A stretch of 33,884 nt of DNA, taken from contig CAMAXU010000019.1 in NCBI GenBank assembly GCA_945862455.1, positions 1 to 33,884 on the forward strand, given 5' to 3'. The notes under the pieces were generated by a model. It saw nothing but the letters and a program-made list of their open reading frames with translations. It ran no database searches and was not told where the DNA came from. Position 1 is the first letter of the stretch. The number at the start of each line of letters is the position of its first letter. Position numbers and translations under genes: made by a program. Below, piece after piece: positions 24,397-31,574 of this stretch. This DNA comes from Rickettsia typhi (GTDB lineage Bacteria; Pseudomonadota; Alphaproteobacteria; Rickettsiales; UBA1997).

Positions 24397-25605
24397 TTAA
24401 ATCACTCCCAGTTTTTTCCCAACTTTTATAAATGCCGCAATTGCTTTATCCAAATGTTTGCGCTCATGAGCTGCGGAAATTTGTACACGAATTCGCGCTT
24501 CATTTTTTGGAACTACTGGAAATGAAAATGCTACGACATAAATTGATTCTTCTTCAATCATTTTTTTAGCAAATTTACTCGCCAGAATTGCATCGCCAAG
24601 CATTACCGGCACAACGGGATGAATCGCATTTTTATCACGCAGATCAAAACCTGCTTCCACCATTTTTTCTCGAAAATAAACCGTGTTATCCGCCAATTTT
24701 TTAATCAGAGTTTTTGATTCTAAAATCATATTCAAAATCTCAATTCCAGTCGCCGCCACCATCGGCAAAATATTGTTAGAAAAAAGATATGGGCGCGCTT
24801 TGTTGCGTAATTTTTCAATCACTTCTTTTTTGGAAGCGATAAATCCACCTCCTGATCCACCTAAAGCTTTGCCAATTGTGCTGGTTAAAATATCAACGCG
24901 ACCTTCGACACCGCAATATTCCAAAGTTCCGCGACCATTTTCACCGATTAATCCTGTTGCGTGACAATCGTCAACCAAAACTAACGCATCATATTTTTCA
25001 GCCAAGTCGCAGATTTCTTTTAATTTAGCAATGTCGCCATCCATTGAAAACACGCCGTCAGTTACAACAACTCGAGTTTTATTTTTTTGAGCTTCCTGTA
25101 ATTTTTTTTCCAAATCACCTAAATCATCAAACTTGTAAAAAAAGCGTTCAGCTTTGGAAAGCCTGATTCCATCAATCAAGCTAGCATGATTTAAATCAGC
25201 AGAAATTATTGCATCTTCCGCATCAAAAAGTGCTGCAAAAACTGCGCCATTGGCGGCAAAACATGAAGAAAAAGTAATTACATCTTCAAAACCTAAAAAT
25301 TTTGCCAGCTTTTCTTCAAACTCTTTATGCAAATCAAAAGTACCGCAAATAAAGCGCACTGAAGCGGTTCCAAGTCCATATTCATCAAGAGATTTTTTTG
25401 CAACTTCAACCAATTTTTTATTATTGGCTAAGCCCAAATAATTATTGGCGCAAAAATTAATAACGTGTTTTTTTAAACCTTGATGAAAAATTTCAATGTC
25501 TGCCGATTGCGATGTAACGATTTCATATTCATTTTTGTAAAGACCGTTTTTTTTCAGGTCATCGATTTCAGCTTGAATAGAAGCCAAGAATGTTTCTTTA
25601 ATCAT
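24397..25605 (-). CDS. kbl: Glycine C-acetyltransferase (2-amino-3-ketobutyrate CoA ligase)
   Basis: 402 residues, full length for Kbl. It is a PLP enzyme of the alpha-oxoamine synthase family. Motifs: FCANNYLGLANNKKLVEVAK, the CoA-binding SVRFICGT, VDDCHATGLIGENGRG (PLP-contacting Asp and His), and the Schiff-base Lys246 in TSTIGKALGGSGGGF. It converts 2-amino-3-oxobutyrate and CoA to glycine and acetyl-CoA in threonine breakdown. The usual partner tdh is not adjacent here. KBL is preferred over BioF or HemA by the N-terminal sequence and ICGT motif. Confidence 0.93.
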   Translation of the reverse strand: MIKETFLASIQAEIDDLKKNGLYKNEYEIVTSQSADIEIFHQGLKKHVINFCANNYLGLANNKKLVEVAKKSLDEYGLGTASVRFICGTFDLHKEFEEKLAKFLGFEDVITFSSCFAANGAVFAALFDAEDAIISADLNHASLIDGIRLSKAERFFYKFDDLGDLEKKLQEAQKNKTRVVVTDGVFSMDGDIAKLKEICDLAEKYDALVLVDDCHATGLIGENGRGTLEYCGVEGRVDILTSTIGKALGGSGGGFIASKKEVIEKLRNKARPYLFSNNILPMVAATGIEILNMILESKTLIKKLADNTVYFREKMVEAGFDLRDKNAIHPVVPVMLGDAILASKFAKKMIEEESIYVVAFSFPVVPKNEARIRVQISAAHERKHLDKAIAAFIKVGKKLGVI

Positions 25606-25671
25606 GTTTTTTAAAAATTATTTTAGATTTTGAATGGAATTACTTTTCAGATTAAAATTTTTGACCAGCAA

Positions 25672-25758
25672 TTGACAAGTCAAAATTGATAAATAGTTTG
25701 CGGTCCAATTTACACTGCAGAAAGTCCATTTTTCTTTTTCGTTACAATCTCATTTAGG
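25672..25758 (+). promoter_or_regulatory. Putative promoter and ribosome site of the RiPP-like operon
   Basis: A consensus -35 TTGACA lies at 25672-25677, with no good -10 at standard distance. TACAAT at 25743-25748 is a good -10 without a clear -35. AGG at 25756-25758, 7 bases before ATG 25766, is a Shine-Dalgarno and supports that start. The exact promoter cannot be decided. Confidence 0.35.
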
Positions 25759-25765
25759 TAAAACT

Positions 25766-26044
25766 ATGAACAAAAAATTCTTACAATCCGTTGTTGTTGG
25801 TATCTCAGCCTTAACTCTTGCTACTTCTTGCTCAAGCCACTCTAAAATAGAATCCAACACTTGTGGTGCAAAAAACGGTTGTGCAGCTAAAAAAGACGAA
25901 GCTAACAAATGCTCTTCTAAAAAAACTGAAGAAACTAAAGAAGTAACCAAAGCAGTTAAAAAAACTAAAAAAGCTAAAAAAGCTAAAGTTGTAAAATCAA
26001 CTGAAACTACTACCGAAAATAAAACTGAAGAAAAATCTAACTAA
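25766..26044 (+). CDS. Candidate bufferin-like RiPP precursor, exported and Cys-containing
   Basis: 92 residues. An N-terminal signal peptide (about 1-21) ends in LATSC; Cys22 could be a lipidation site, though the lipobox is imperfect. The mature part has three more Cys (33, 39, 49) in SNTCGAKNGCAAKK and NKCSSKK, then a disordered Lys/Thr/Glu tail. It is followed after 10 bases by a DUF692 (MNIO) gene and then DUF2063. That arrangement, signal-bearing Cys-rich small protein plus MNIO plus DUF2063, is the bufferin pattern, in which MNIO enzymes modify precursor Cys into copper-binding heterocycles. The Cys spacing is not a textbook bufferin core. A plain Lys-rich lipoprotein is the alternative. 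Confidence 0.65.
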   Translation: MNKKFLQSVVVGISALTLATSCSSHSKIESNTCGAKNGCAAKKDEANKCSSKKTEETKEVTKAVKKTKKAKKAKVVKSTETTTENKTEEKSN

Positions 26045-26054
26045 TTTTTTAGTT

Positions 26055-26930
26055 ATGTTTCTACACAAGGCTTCAATCCCAGCCAATATTGCTGGGATTG
26101 GGCTTCGATCCCCTCACATATTCCACATTCTCAAAAACTCCAAAAAAATCTCAAAAAAAATTGGCTGGTTTGAAGTTCATTCAGAAAACTATTACGCTTC
26201 AGAAAGTGCCGGATTTCAAAATTTATTAGAAATCAGAAAAGATTTTTCTATCAGCTTACATTCTGTCGGCAATTCACTTGGATCAGCTTCAAGCCTCGAT
26301 CTTTCTCATTTGCAAAAATTAAAAAACCTAGTTGAAAAAATTGATCCATTTTTAATTTCCGATCATATTTCATGGGGCAGAATTAATAAAAATCATTTAA
26401 ATGATTTATTACCTTTGCCTTACAACAAAGAGGCTCTAGAAGCAATTTGTAGAAATATTTCGCAGATGCAGGATTTTTTGAAACGCGAAATTTTAATTGA
26501 AAATCCTTCTGCCTATTTAGCTTTTAAAGAACAAAAAATGGATGAGGCCGAATTTATAAATGCCGTAACTAAAAAAACCGGCTGTGGCTTGCTTTTAGAT
26601 GTGAATAATATTTTTGTAAGCTCGCAAAACTGTGCGCAATTTGATCCGCAATCCTATTTAAAAAAATTGGATAAAAAAATTGTTAAAGAAATTCATTTAG
26701 CTGGACATTTTCAATCAAAAATTTCGGATGGTAAAAAATATAAAAAAATCCTGATTGATACTCATAATGATTTGGTTTGCGATGAGGTTTGGGAAATTTA
26801 TAAAATGGCAGCGCGAGAATTTGGAAAAGCGCCATTTCTAATTGAATGGGATCAGGATTTCCCTGAGTTTGAGGTATTGCTTGCCGAAGCAAAAAAAGCT
26901 GAACTAATCTTGCGGAAAATTAAGGCATGA
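26055..26930 (+). CDS. bufB: DUF692 multinuclear non-haem iron oxygenase (MNIO; BufB-like)
   Basis: 291 residues, a TIM-barrel family member with most metal-ligand motifs visible: GIGLRSPH (15-21), WFEVHSENYY (38-47), SLHSVGNSLG (His69), ISDHISWG (His104), LIENPSAY (Glu149), LLLDVNNIFVSSQN (Asp182), EIHLAGH (His214, His218), IDTHN (His237) and LIEWD (Glu264, Asp266). MNIO enzymes oxidise peptide Cys (for example MbnB and bufferin enzymes). Its likely substrate is the upstream small protein. It overlaps the DUF2063 gene by 4 bases (ATGA). There is no clear Shine-Dalgarno. A perfect 10-base hairpin lies in codons 7-16. Confidence 0.9.
   Translation: MFLHKASIPANIAGIGLRSPHIFHILKNSKKISKKIGWFEVHSENYYASESAGFQNLLEIRKDFSISLHSVGNSLGSASSLDLSHLQKLKNLVEKIDPFLISDHISWGRINKNHLNDLLPLPYNKEALEAICRNISQMQDFLKREILIENPSAYLAFKEQKMDEAEFINAVTKKTGCGLLLDVNNIFVSSQNCAQFDPQSYLKKLDKKIVKEIHLAGHFQSKISDGKKYKKILIDTHNDLVCDEVWEIYKMAAREFGKAPFLIEWDQDFPEFEVLLAEAKKAELILRKIKA
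26074..26100 (+). promoter_or_regulatory. Hairpin at the start of the MNIO gene
   Basis: CAATCCCAGC (26074-26083) pairs perfectly with GCTGGGATTG (26091-26100) around a 7-base loop, 20 bases after the MNIO start codon. It has no T-run, so it is not a classical terminator. It may lower enzyme translation or stabilise the upstream precursor mRNA; this is inference. Confidence 0.45.
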
Positions 26931-27646
26931 ATTTAAAATATTTACAAAAAAACTTCTCAAATCACATCTTCGCCAAAGCTGATAAAAAAATTCTGTCACA
27001 AGTTTCCCATTCAACGCACGAAGCCTTGGAAAGACTAAACATCTATCGCAACAATATTTTGGGAAATTTTGAATCAGTTTTAAACTCCATCTTTCCAATT
27101 ACCAAAAAAATTCTTGGTGTCGAAAAATTTGAAGAATTATCTCAAAAATATTACCGCAAATTCCCCTCAAAAAGTGGCAATTTAAATGAATATGGAAAAG
27201 ATTTTCCTAAATTTTTAAAAAATCAGGAACCTTTATATTTAAAGGATTTAGCCCAATTAGAACTTCTGCATCATCAAGCTTTTTTTGTTAAAAAAACTAA
27301 AGAATTTGATTTAAAATCTTTTAAAAAAATTCTGCCGGAAAATTTAACAAATCTTATTTTTATTCTTAATCCGGCGACAAGTTTATTGGCTTCAAAATTT
27401 GCAATTTTTTCGATCTGGAAAAGCGAAAAGAAAATAAGAAACCACACTAAATCTCAATCAATGCTGATTTGCGCCGATAAAATCTTAAAAATAAATGAAG
27501 AAGAATATCTATTTTTAACTGAAATTAAGAAACGAAAAAAGCTTTACGAAATTTATAAAACACTTTGTAAAAAAAATAAAAAAATTAACATCGGAAAATT
27601 AATTAACCACTTCATCACAAACGGTGTAATTAGTGATTGGAATTAG
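26927..27646 (+). CDS. bufC: DUF2063-domain MNIO partner protein (BufC-like)
   Basis: 239 residues. The N-terminal DUF2063 domain is recognisable: LQKNFSNHIFAKAD, then ERLNIYRNNILGNFESVLNS, IFPITKKILGVEKFEELSQK, YYRKFPSKSGNLNEYGKDFP and PLYLKDLAQLELLHHQAFF. The C-terminal half is Lys-rich and diverged, with a winged-helix-like end (ITNGVISDW). In known systems the DUF2063 protein binds the MNIO enzyme and presents the precursor. Overlap with the MNIO gene (ATGA) implies coupled translation. It ends the three-gene RiPP-like unit; thiL follows after 41 bases. Confidence 0.87.
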   Translation: MNLKYLQKNFSNHIFAKADKKILSQVSHSTHEALERLNIYRNNILGNFESVLNSIFPITKKILGVEKFEELSQKYYRKFPSKSGNLNEYGKDFPKFLKNQEPLYLKDLAQLELLHHQAFFVKKTKEFDLKSFKKILPENLTNLIFILNPATSLLASKFAIFSIWKSEKKIRNHTKSQSMLICADKILKINEEEYLFLTEIKKRKKLYEIYKTLCKKNKKINIGKLINHFITNGVISDWN

Positions 27647-27687
27647 AGTTTGTATTCAAAAAAACCCAAATTTTTAACTGAAATCTC

Positions 27688-28644
27688 ATGAAAGAATTTC
27701 AACTTATTGAAAAGTTTTTCAAACCATTAACCAACTTTAATAAAGCTGCGAATGGCTTGATTGATGATGTAGCAAAAATTTCTCTTAAAAAAAATGAAGA
27801 GTTAATTTTAAGCAAAGATCTTTTTATTGAAGATGTGCATTTTCTGGCTAAAGACGGCGCTTTTAAAATCGCTTCTAAACTTTTGCGCACCAATATTTCT
27901 GACTTAGCTTCCGCAGGCGCAACTCCGCTTTATTACATGCTTGGCTTTTCAAAAAATGAAAGTGTCGATGAAAAATTTGTTAAAGAATTTTCCCGTGGAT
28001 TAAAATCGGTTCAAGATGAATTCGGACTTTGCTTGATTGGTGGCGATACTGTAAAATCAGAAAAATTAATTTTTTCAGTTACGGTTTTTGGCAGCGTTAA
28101 AAAAAATAAAACAATGTCACGAAATGATGCCAAAATTGGTGACCTTATTTTTGTTTCCGGAACAATTGGCGATGCATTTTTGGGTTTAAATAAAAGCAAA
28201 AATACTTTTTTAAAAAATCGTCATTTTTTTCCGACAGCTAGAATTGAGTTGGGAAAAAAATTGCTTGAAAAAAATCTTTCAAAATGCGCAATTGATATCT
28301 CAGATGGCTTGCTTTCTGATTTGCGCCACATTTGCGAAGCATCTAAAATCGCTGCAGAAATTAATCTAAATCAAATTCCTATTTCTGCGCCGGCGAAAAA
28401 ATTTCTGGCAAAAAATTCAGCAATAACAATTCTCGATTTAATTTCTGGGGGCGATGATTATGAATTAATTTTTAGTTCTAATCCCAAAAATCACAAAAAA
28501 ATTCTACAATTATCAAAAGATTTGAATCTTGCTATCAAATGCATTGGCAAGTTTAAAAAGCCAGAAAGCAAAAAATTTTCAATCACGCTTTTTGATGAAA
28601 AAAATCAAAAAATAAAAATCAAAAAATTTGGCTATGAGCATTAA
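27688..28644 (+). CDS. thiL: Thiamine-monophosphate kinase
   Basis: 318 residues. ThiL phosphorylates thiamine monophosphate to the active diphosphate. Motifs: EFQLIEKFFKPLTN at the start, LIDDVAKISL, the metal-binding SKDLFIEDVHF, LLRTNISDLASAGATPLYYM, LIGGDTVKSEKLIFSVTVFG, CAIDISDGLLSDLRHICEAS and SGGDDYELIFSS. The DV/DL Asp residues that bind Mg-ATP are kept. Cytosolic. It overlaps the next gene by 11 bases. No functional link with the upstream RiPP genes is evident. Confidence 0.95.
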   Translation: MKEFQLIEKFFKPLTNFNKAANGLIDDVAKISLKKNEELILSKDLFIEDVHFLAKDGAFKIASKLLRTNISDLASAGATPLYYMLGFSKNESVDEKFVKEFSRGLKSVQDEFGLCLIGGDTVKSEKLIFSVTVFGSVKKNKTMSRNDAKIGDLIFVSGTIGDAFLGLNKSKNTFLKNRHFFPTARIELGKKLLEKNLSKCAIDISDGLLSDLRHICEASKIAAEINLNQIPISAPAKKFLAKNSAITILDLISGGDDYELIFSSNPKNHKKILQLSKDLNLAIKCIGKFKKPESKKFSITLFDEKNQKIKIKKFGYEH

Positions 28645-29329
28645 AAAACTTTTAGAAAAAATTATTAAAATCAAAACTAAAGACAAAGAAGAGCAAAAAT
28701 ATGCTTCTTCTTTTCGCCGTAGCACTGCTGCCACTATTGATATTTGGCTAGTTTTACTTTTGCGCGTTGCATTTATGCAAACAATTGGAAATTTATGGCT
28801 TAATTCTGAAATCCTAAAATTTGTTCAGGAATTTAATGAAAAATTCGGAACTGAATCAATTAAAAATACGCCGGAACATATTGATTTTGTTGTACATCAC
28901 CGCGTCTTTTTTTATGGTCTAATTTTTTACGCAATCGTAATTTTAGTTGGTGCGCTATATCACGCAATTTTAAATTCATCAGCTTGGCAAGCCACAATTG
29001 GTAAGCGTTTGATGAAAATAATAATCGTCAAAGAATCAGGTGAATCTCGCATCTCTTTTCGGCGCGCAATAGCACATTATTTTTTATCAGTTTTGCCTTT
29101 TGCCTTTATTTTTTATTTAATGGGATACCAAATTCAGCATAATTTAAATTTTATACAAACCATTACAGCAAGCGAGCTCAACGTGTTTTTTGGAATTATG
29201 TTTGTGCTTTGGCTTCAAATTCATATTTTTACCAAAAAGAAAACCACTGCATATGACATGATATGTAATACAGTTTTTTTAAATGGCAGAACTGCTTGTA
29301 AATTTCCATGGAGCAAAAACTTTCAATAA
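28634..29329 (+). CDS. RDD-family membrane protein
   Basis: 231 residues from ATG 28634 (MSIKKLLEKIIKI); a TTG two codons earlier is possible but less likely. A basic N terminus leads into the RDD signature SSFRRSTAATIDIWLVLLLR (Arg and Asp in helix 1), with further helices near 98-115, 140-160 and 180-200. TIGKRLMKIIIVKESG matches the conserved glycine/arginine segment after the second helix. The family's transport or lipid role is poorly defined. The start lies inside the thiL 3' end, so translation is probably coupled. Confidence 0.82.
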   Translation: MSIKKLLEKIIKIKTKDKEEQKYASSFRRSTAATIDIWLVLLLRVAFMQTIGNLWLNSEILKFVQEFNEKFGTESIKNTPEHIDFVVHHRVFFYGLIFYAIVILVGALYHAILNSSAWQATIGKRLMKIIIVKESGESRISFRRAIAHYFLSVLPFAFIFYLMGYQIQHNLNFIQTITASELNVFFGIMFVLWLQIHIFTKKKTTAYDMICNTVFLNGRTACKFPWSKNFQ

Positions 29330-29357
29330 TTTTTCCTGCCTGATAACAAATTTTTCT

Positions 29358-29385
29358 TTGAAAAATGCTTTGTTAAACTTAAATT
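29358..29385 (+). promoter_or_regulatory. Putative lpxC promoter
   Basis: TTGAAA (29358-29363) and TAAATT (29380-29385) are separated by 16 bases, about 40 bases before the lpxC start codon. No Shine-Dalgarno is evident before ATG 29425. Confidence 0.4.
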
Positions 29386-29424
29386 CTGATTTCAGCTTTT
29401 TTCATAAATTTATTAATAAATAAA

Positions 29425-30285
29425 ATGATCACAATTTCACAGAAAACTATTAACAGCAAAATCAGTTGTAATGGCGTTGGTCTTCACAGCGGCGAAAATG
29501 CCTTGATGACTCTTGTTCCAGCTCCATGCAACACTGGAATCATTTTTAGAAGAACTGATATCGGTGGTGAAAATAACGTAATTAAAGCTAATTATTTAAA
29601 TGTAATCGGCACTAATTTAGGCACTACTTTAACCAATGAATTTGGTGTTAAAGTTTCAACAATCGAACATTTAATGGCTGCAATTTGGGGATGCGGAATT
29701 GACAATCTTTATATCGACATCAATGGTCAAGAGCTTCCAATTATGGATGGCAGTTCTGAACCTTTCGTATTTTTAATCGAATGCGCTGGAATCAACACTC
29801 AAGAAGAATCACGTCGCGTGCTTGAAATTTTAAAAAAAGTGCGCGTTGAAGAAAATGATAAATTTGTTGAAGTTGAACCTTCGAAAGAATTTTCTATCGA
29901 TTTGCATATTGATTTTGATCACAAGCAAATTCAGCGCCAGCAATTTGATTATCATTCAACTTTTACTTCTTTTAAAAACGACATTTGTCGAGCTAGAACA
30001 TTTGGCTTCAAGCACGAAATTGAACATTTACATAAATTGGGGCTGGCCAAAGGCGGGTCGCTTGATAATGCTATTTTAGTCGATGAAAATGGCATTGTGA
30101 ATGAGGGCGGTTTACGTTATAGCGATGAATTTGTGCGCCACAAAACTCTTGATTTCATCGGCGATATTTATTTAGCCGGACATTATATTTTAGGACATTT
30201 CAACGCTTCAAAACCGGGACATGGAATTAATAATAAACTGCTAAGAAAATTGCTTGAAGATGAGTCAGCTTGGAGGTTGATTTAG
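29425..30285 (+). CDS. lpxC: UDP-3-O-acyl-N-acetylglucosamine deacetylase
   Basis: 286 residues. LpxC catalyses the committed deacetylation step of lipid A. The zinc ligands are His82 (TIEHLMAAIWGCG), His239 and Asp243 (VRHKTLDFIGDIYLAG), and the catalytic His266 is in SKPGHGINNKL. The N-terminal VGLHSGENALMTLVPAPCNT and the RARTFGFKHEIEHLHKLGLA segment fit as well. Cytosolic. The C terminus is about 15-20 residues shorter than the E. coli enzyme, which is normal for many alphaproteobacteria. Presence of lpxC says this organism makes LPS. Confidence 0.97.
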   Translation: MITISQKTINSKISCNGVGLHSGENALMTLVPAPCNTGIIFRRTDIGGENNVIKANYLNVIGTNLGTTLTNEFGVKVSTIEHLMAAIWGCGIDNLYIDINGQELPIMDGSSEPFVFLIECAGINTQEESRRVLEILKKVRVEENDKFVEVEPSKEFSIDLHIDFDHKQIQRQQFDYHSTFTSFKNDICRARTFGFKHEIEHLHKLGLAKGGSLDNAILVDENGIVNEGGLRYSDEFVRHKTLDFIGDIYLAGHYILGHFNASKPGHGINNKLLRKLLEDESAWRLI

Positions 30286-30370
30286 TTGATTGGAAGATTT
30301 TGAAAGATCGAATTATTCGGGATTCATTCTTACTCCGCCAAACTAAACTTACTTCAATATATTCTTACTT

Positions 30371-30439
30371 TATCCCTTCGGGATACGGAAACGCGACACG
30401 AGTCGCGCCCATCTCGCATGTCTATAGGACATACGAGAT
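30371..30439. repeat. Three tandem hairpins after lpxC
   Basis: Hairpin 1: TATCCC/GGGATA (30371-30385). Hairpin 2: CGCGAC/GTCGCG with a 4-base loop (30392-30407). Hairpin 3: ATCTCG-C-ATGTC with GACAT-A-CGAGAT (30411-30439), one mismatch. They follow one another with 3-6 base spacers in the gap between lpxC and a convergent lipoprotein gene. They may be a compound terminator or another palindromic element. Confidence 0.7.
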
Positions 30440-30445
30440 ATATTT

Positions 30446-30799
30446 TTACTTTGGTATAGAATTATAAATATAATTTCTTTTCGCATTACCAATCAGGCTT
30501 TGGCGCAATGAGCATTTTATCATCTCTTCTGGTGCAATTTTTTCTATCTTAAATGATCTTTGATTTGACATTTTAACTGCCGTATAATCTTCACCAGTAC
30601 CATATTTTTTCTTTTCATTATAGGCTCTCTGTATTCCAGCTCTTACATCTTGTTCAGTTGAATATCTAACTAAAATTCTTGAGCCATCGGGACAAAGAAT
30701 TTCAGTATCAGTATTAAAAATTTGTTTTTGACATGCTGTAAAAAAACCCAGCAGCAAAATAAGTAAAATAAATTTACTGTGATTTAACTTGTCCAACAT
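30446..30799 (-). CDS. Small hypothetical lipoprotein
   Basis: 117 residues. A signal peptide with lipobox GFFTAC (Cys23) predicts lipid anchoring. The mature part begins QKQIFNTDTEILCPDGSRIL and has one further Cys pair partner candidate (IKCSLRQ). No family recognised. Its start lies 26 bases inside the bamE 3' end, so the two are probably translated together. The second half is basic (ending RNYIYNSIPK). It is convergent with lpxC across the tandem hairpins. Confidence 0.65.
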   Translation of the reverse strand: MLDKLNHSKFILLILLLGFFTACQKQIFNTDTEILCPDGSRILVRYSTEQDVRAGIQRAYNEKKKYGTGEDYTAVKMSNQRSFKIEKIAPEEMIKCSLRQSLIGNAKRNYIYNSIPK

Positions 30800-31205
30800 T
30801 ACTAAAAAGTGATTTTAAGAATCCGATTTTACGACTTTCGACATTAGTGAAATTTGCAGCAAATTGCAGTTGTTTTTCTTCATCATTTAAATCAATACGA
30901 TTTAATTCTCTGATGGTTCCAACCTCATTAAACCTTACAACTAAAACATCTCTTGATATAATATCGGGCTTAAAAAATAAAAGACGTTTCAAATCTTCGG
31001 CATAATAAATCCACGCTTCATCACTATCTAAGTCTGAAATTAGTGTTGGCGATCCCATAATTTTCAAAACCCTTTCTTTGCTAGTAATTCCTTCTTGAAG
31101 CAAATTATGGTCCGACATATCGAACATATAGCCACGCTTATCAAGCTTAGAAACGCAGGCATTTAAAGCGATTAATAAAAATATATAAAAGAAATTTTTT
31201 TTCAT
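30774..31205 (-). CDS. bamE: Outer-membrane assembly lipoprotein BamE (SmpA/OmlA)
   Basis: 143 residues. Signal peptide with lipobox ALNAC (Cys16). The SmpA/OmlA fold is recognisable: NLLQEGITSKERVLKIMGSP, then ISDLDSDEAWIYYAED and DVLVVRFNEVGTIRELNRID. BamE is an outer-membrane lipoprotein of the BAM complex that inserts beta-barrel proteins, the clients Skp carries. It is divergent from rpmF, a neighbourhood seen in other alphaproteobacteria. The C-terminal 25 residues are poorly conserved. Confidence 0.85.
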   Translation of the reverse strand: MKKNFFYIFLLIALNACVSKLDKRGYMFDMSDHNLLQEGITSKERVLKIMGSPTLISDLDSDEAWIYYAEDLKRLLFFKPDIISRDVLVVRFNEVGTIRELNRIDLNDEEKQLQFAANFTNVESRKIGFLKSLFSNVGQVKSQ

Positions 31206-31248
31206 TTGGTGTTAAGAAAATTATTTGGAAGCAATTAGAAATTTAGCG

Positions 31249-31277
31249 TTGCTTTTATCAAAGGCAGACTTTATTTT
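31249..31277 (+). promoter_or_regulatory. Putative rpmF-plsX-fabH promoter
   Basis: TTGCTT (31249-31254) and TATTTT (31272-31277) are separated by 17 bases, about 88 bases before the rpmF start codon, in the gap shared with the divergent bamE gene. Confidence 0.35.
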
Positions 31278-31364
31278 CCTCGACACTTGTTGTAAGTCCC
31301 ACTTCCCTCAAAATCAAATCAAAAATAATCAACAATATTCAATAAATTCACGAGGCATTAATCT

Positions 31365-31568
31365 ATGGCAGTTCCTAAAAAGAAAAAATCAAGTTCCCGC
31401 AGTCGCATGAGAAGAGGCAGCAATGGATCTTTAGACGCTAATTTCCCGAACGTCACCACCGACAAAGATACTGGTGAATTCAAGCTTTCTCACCATATTT
31501 CTTCTGACGGTTTCTACAAAGGCAGAAAAATTATCGCCGACAAGAAGAAAACAGTTCAAGAAGAATAG
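31365..31568 (+). CDS. rpmF: 50S ribosomal protein L32
   Basis: 67 residues. The N terminus MAVPKKKKSSSRSRMRRGSN is diagnostic of bL32, and the C-terminal FKLSHHISSDGFYKGRKII matches KL.HH.....GYY.GR. The zinc-binding Cys pairs of the C+ form are replaced (Asn, Ser), so this is the zinc-free C- type common in alphaproteobacteria. It is followed by plsX after 6 bases, the common rpmF-plsX-fabH arrangement that links ribosome and lipid synthesis. Confidence 0.95.
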   Translation: MAVPKKKKSSSRSRMRRGSNGSLDANFPNVTTDKDTGEFKLSHHISSDGFYKGRKIIADKKKTVQEE

Positions 31569-31574
31569 TTACTT

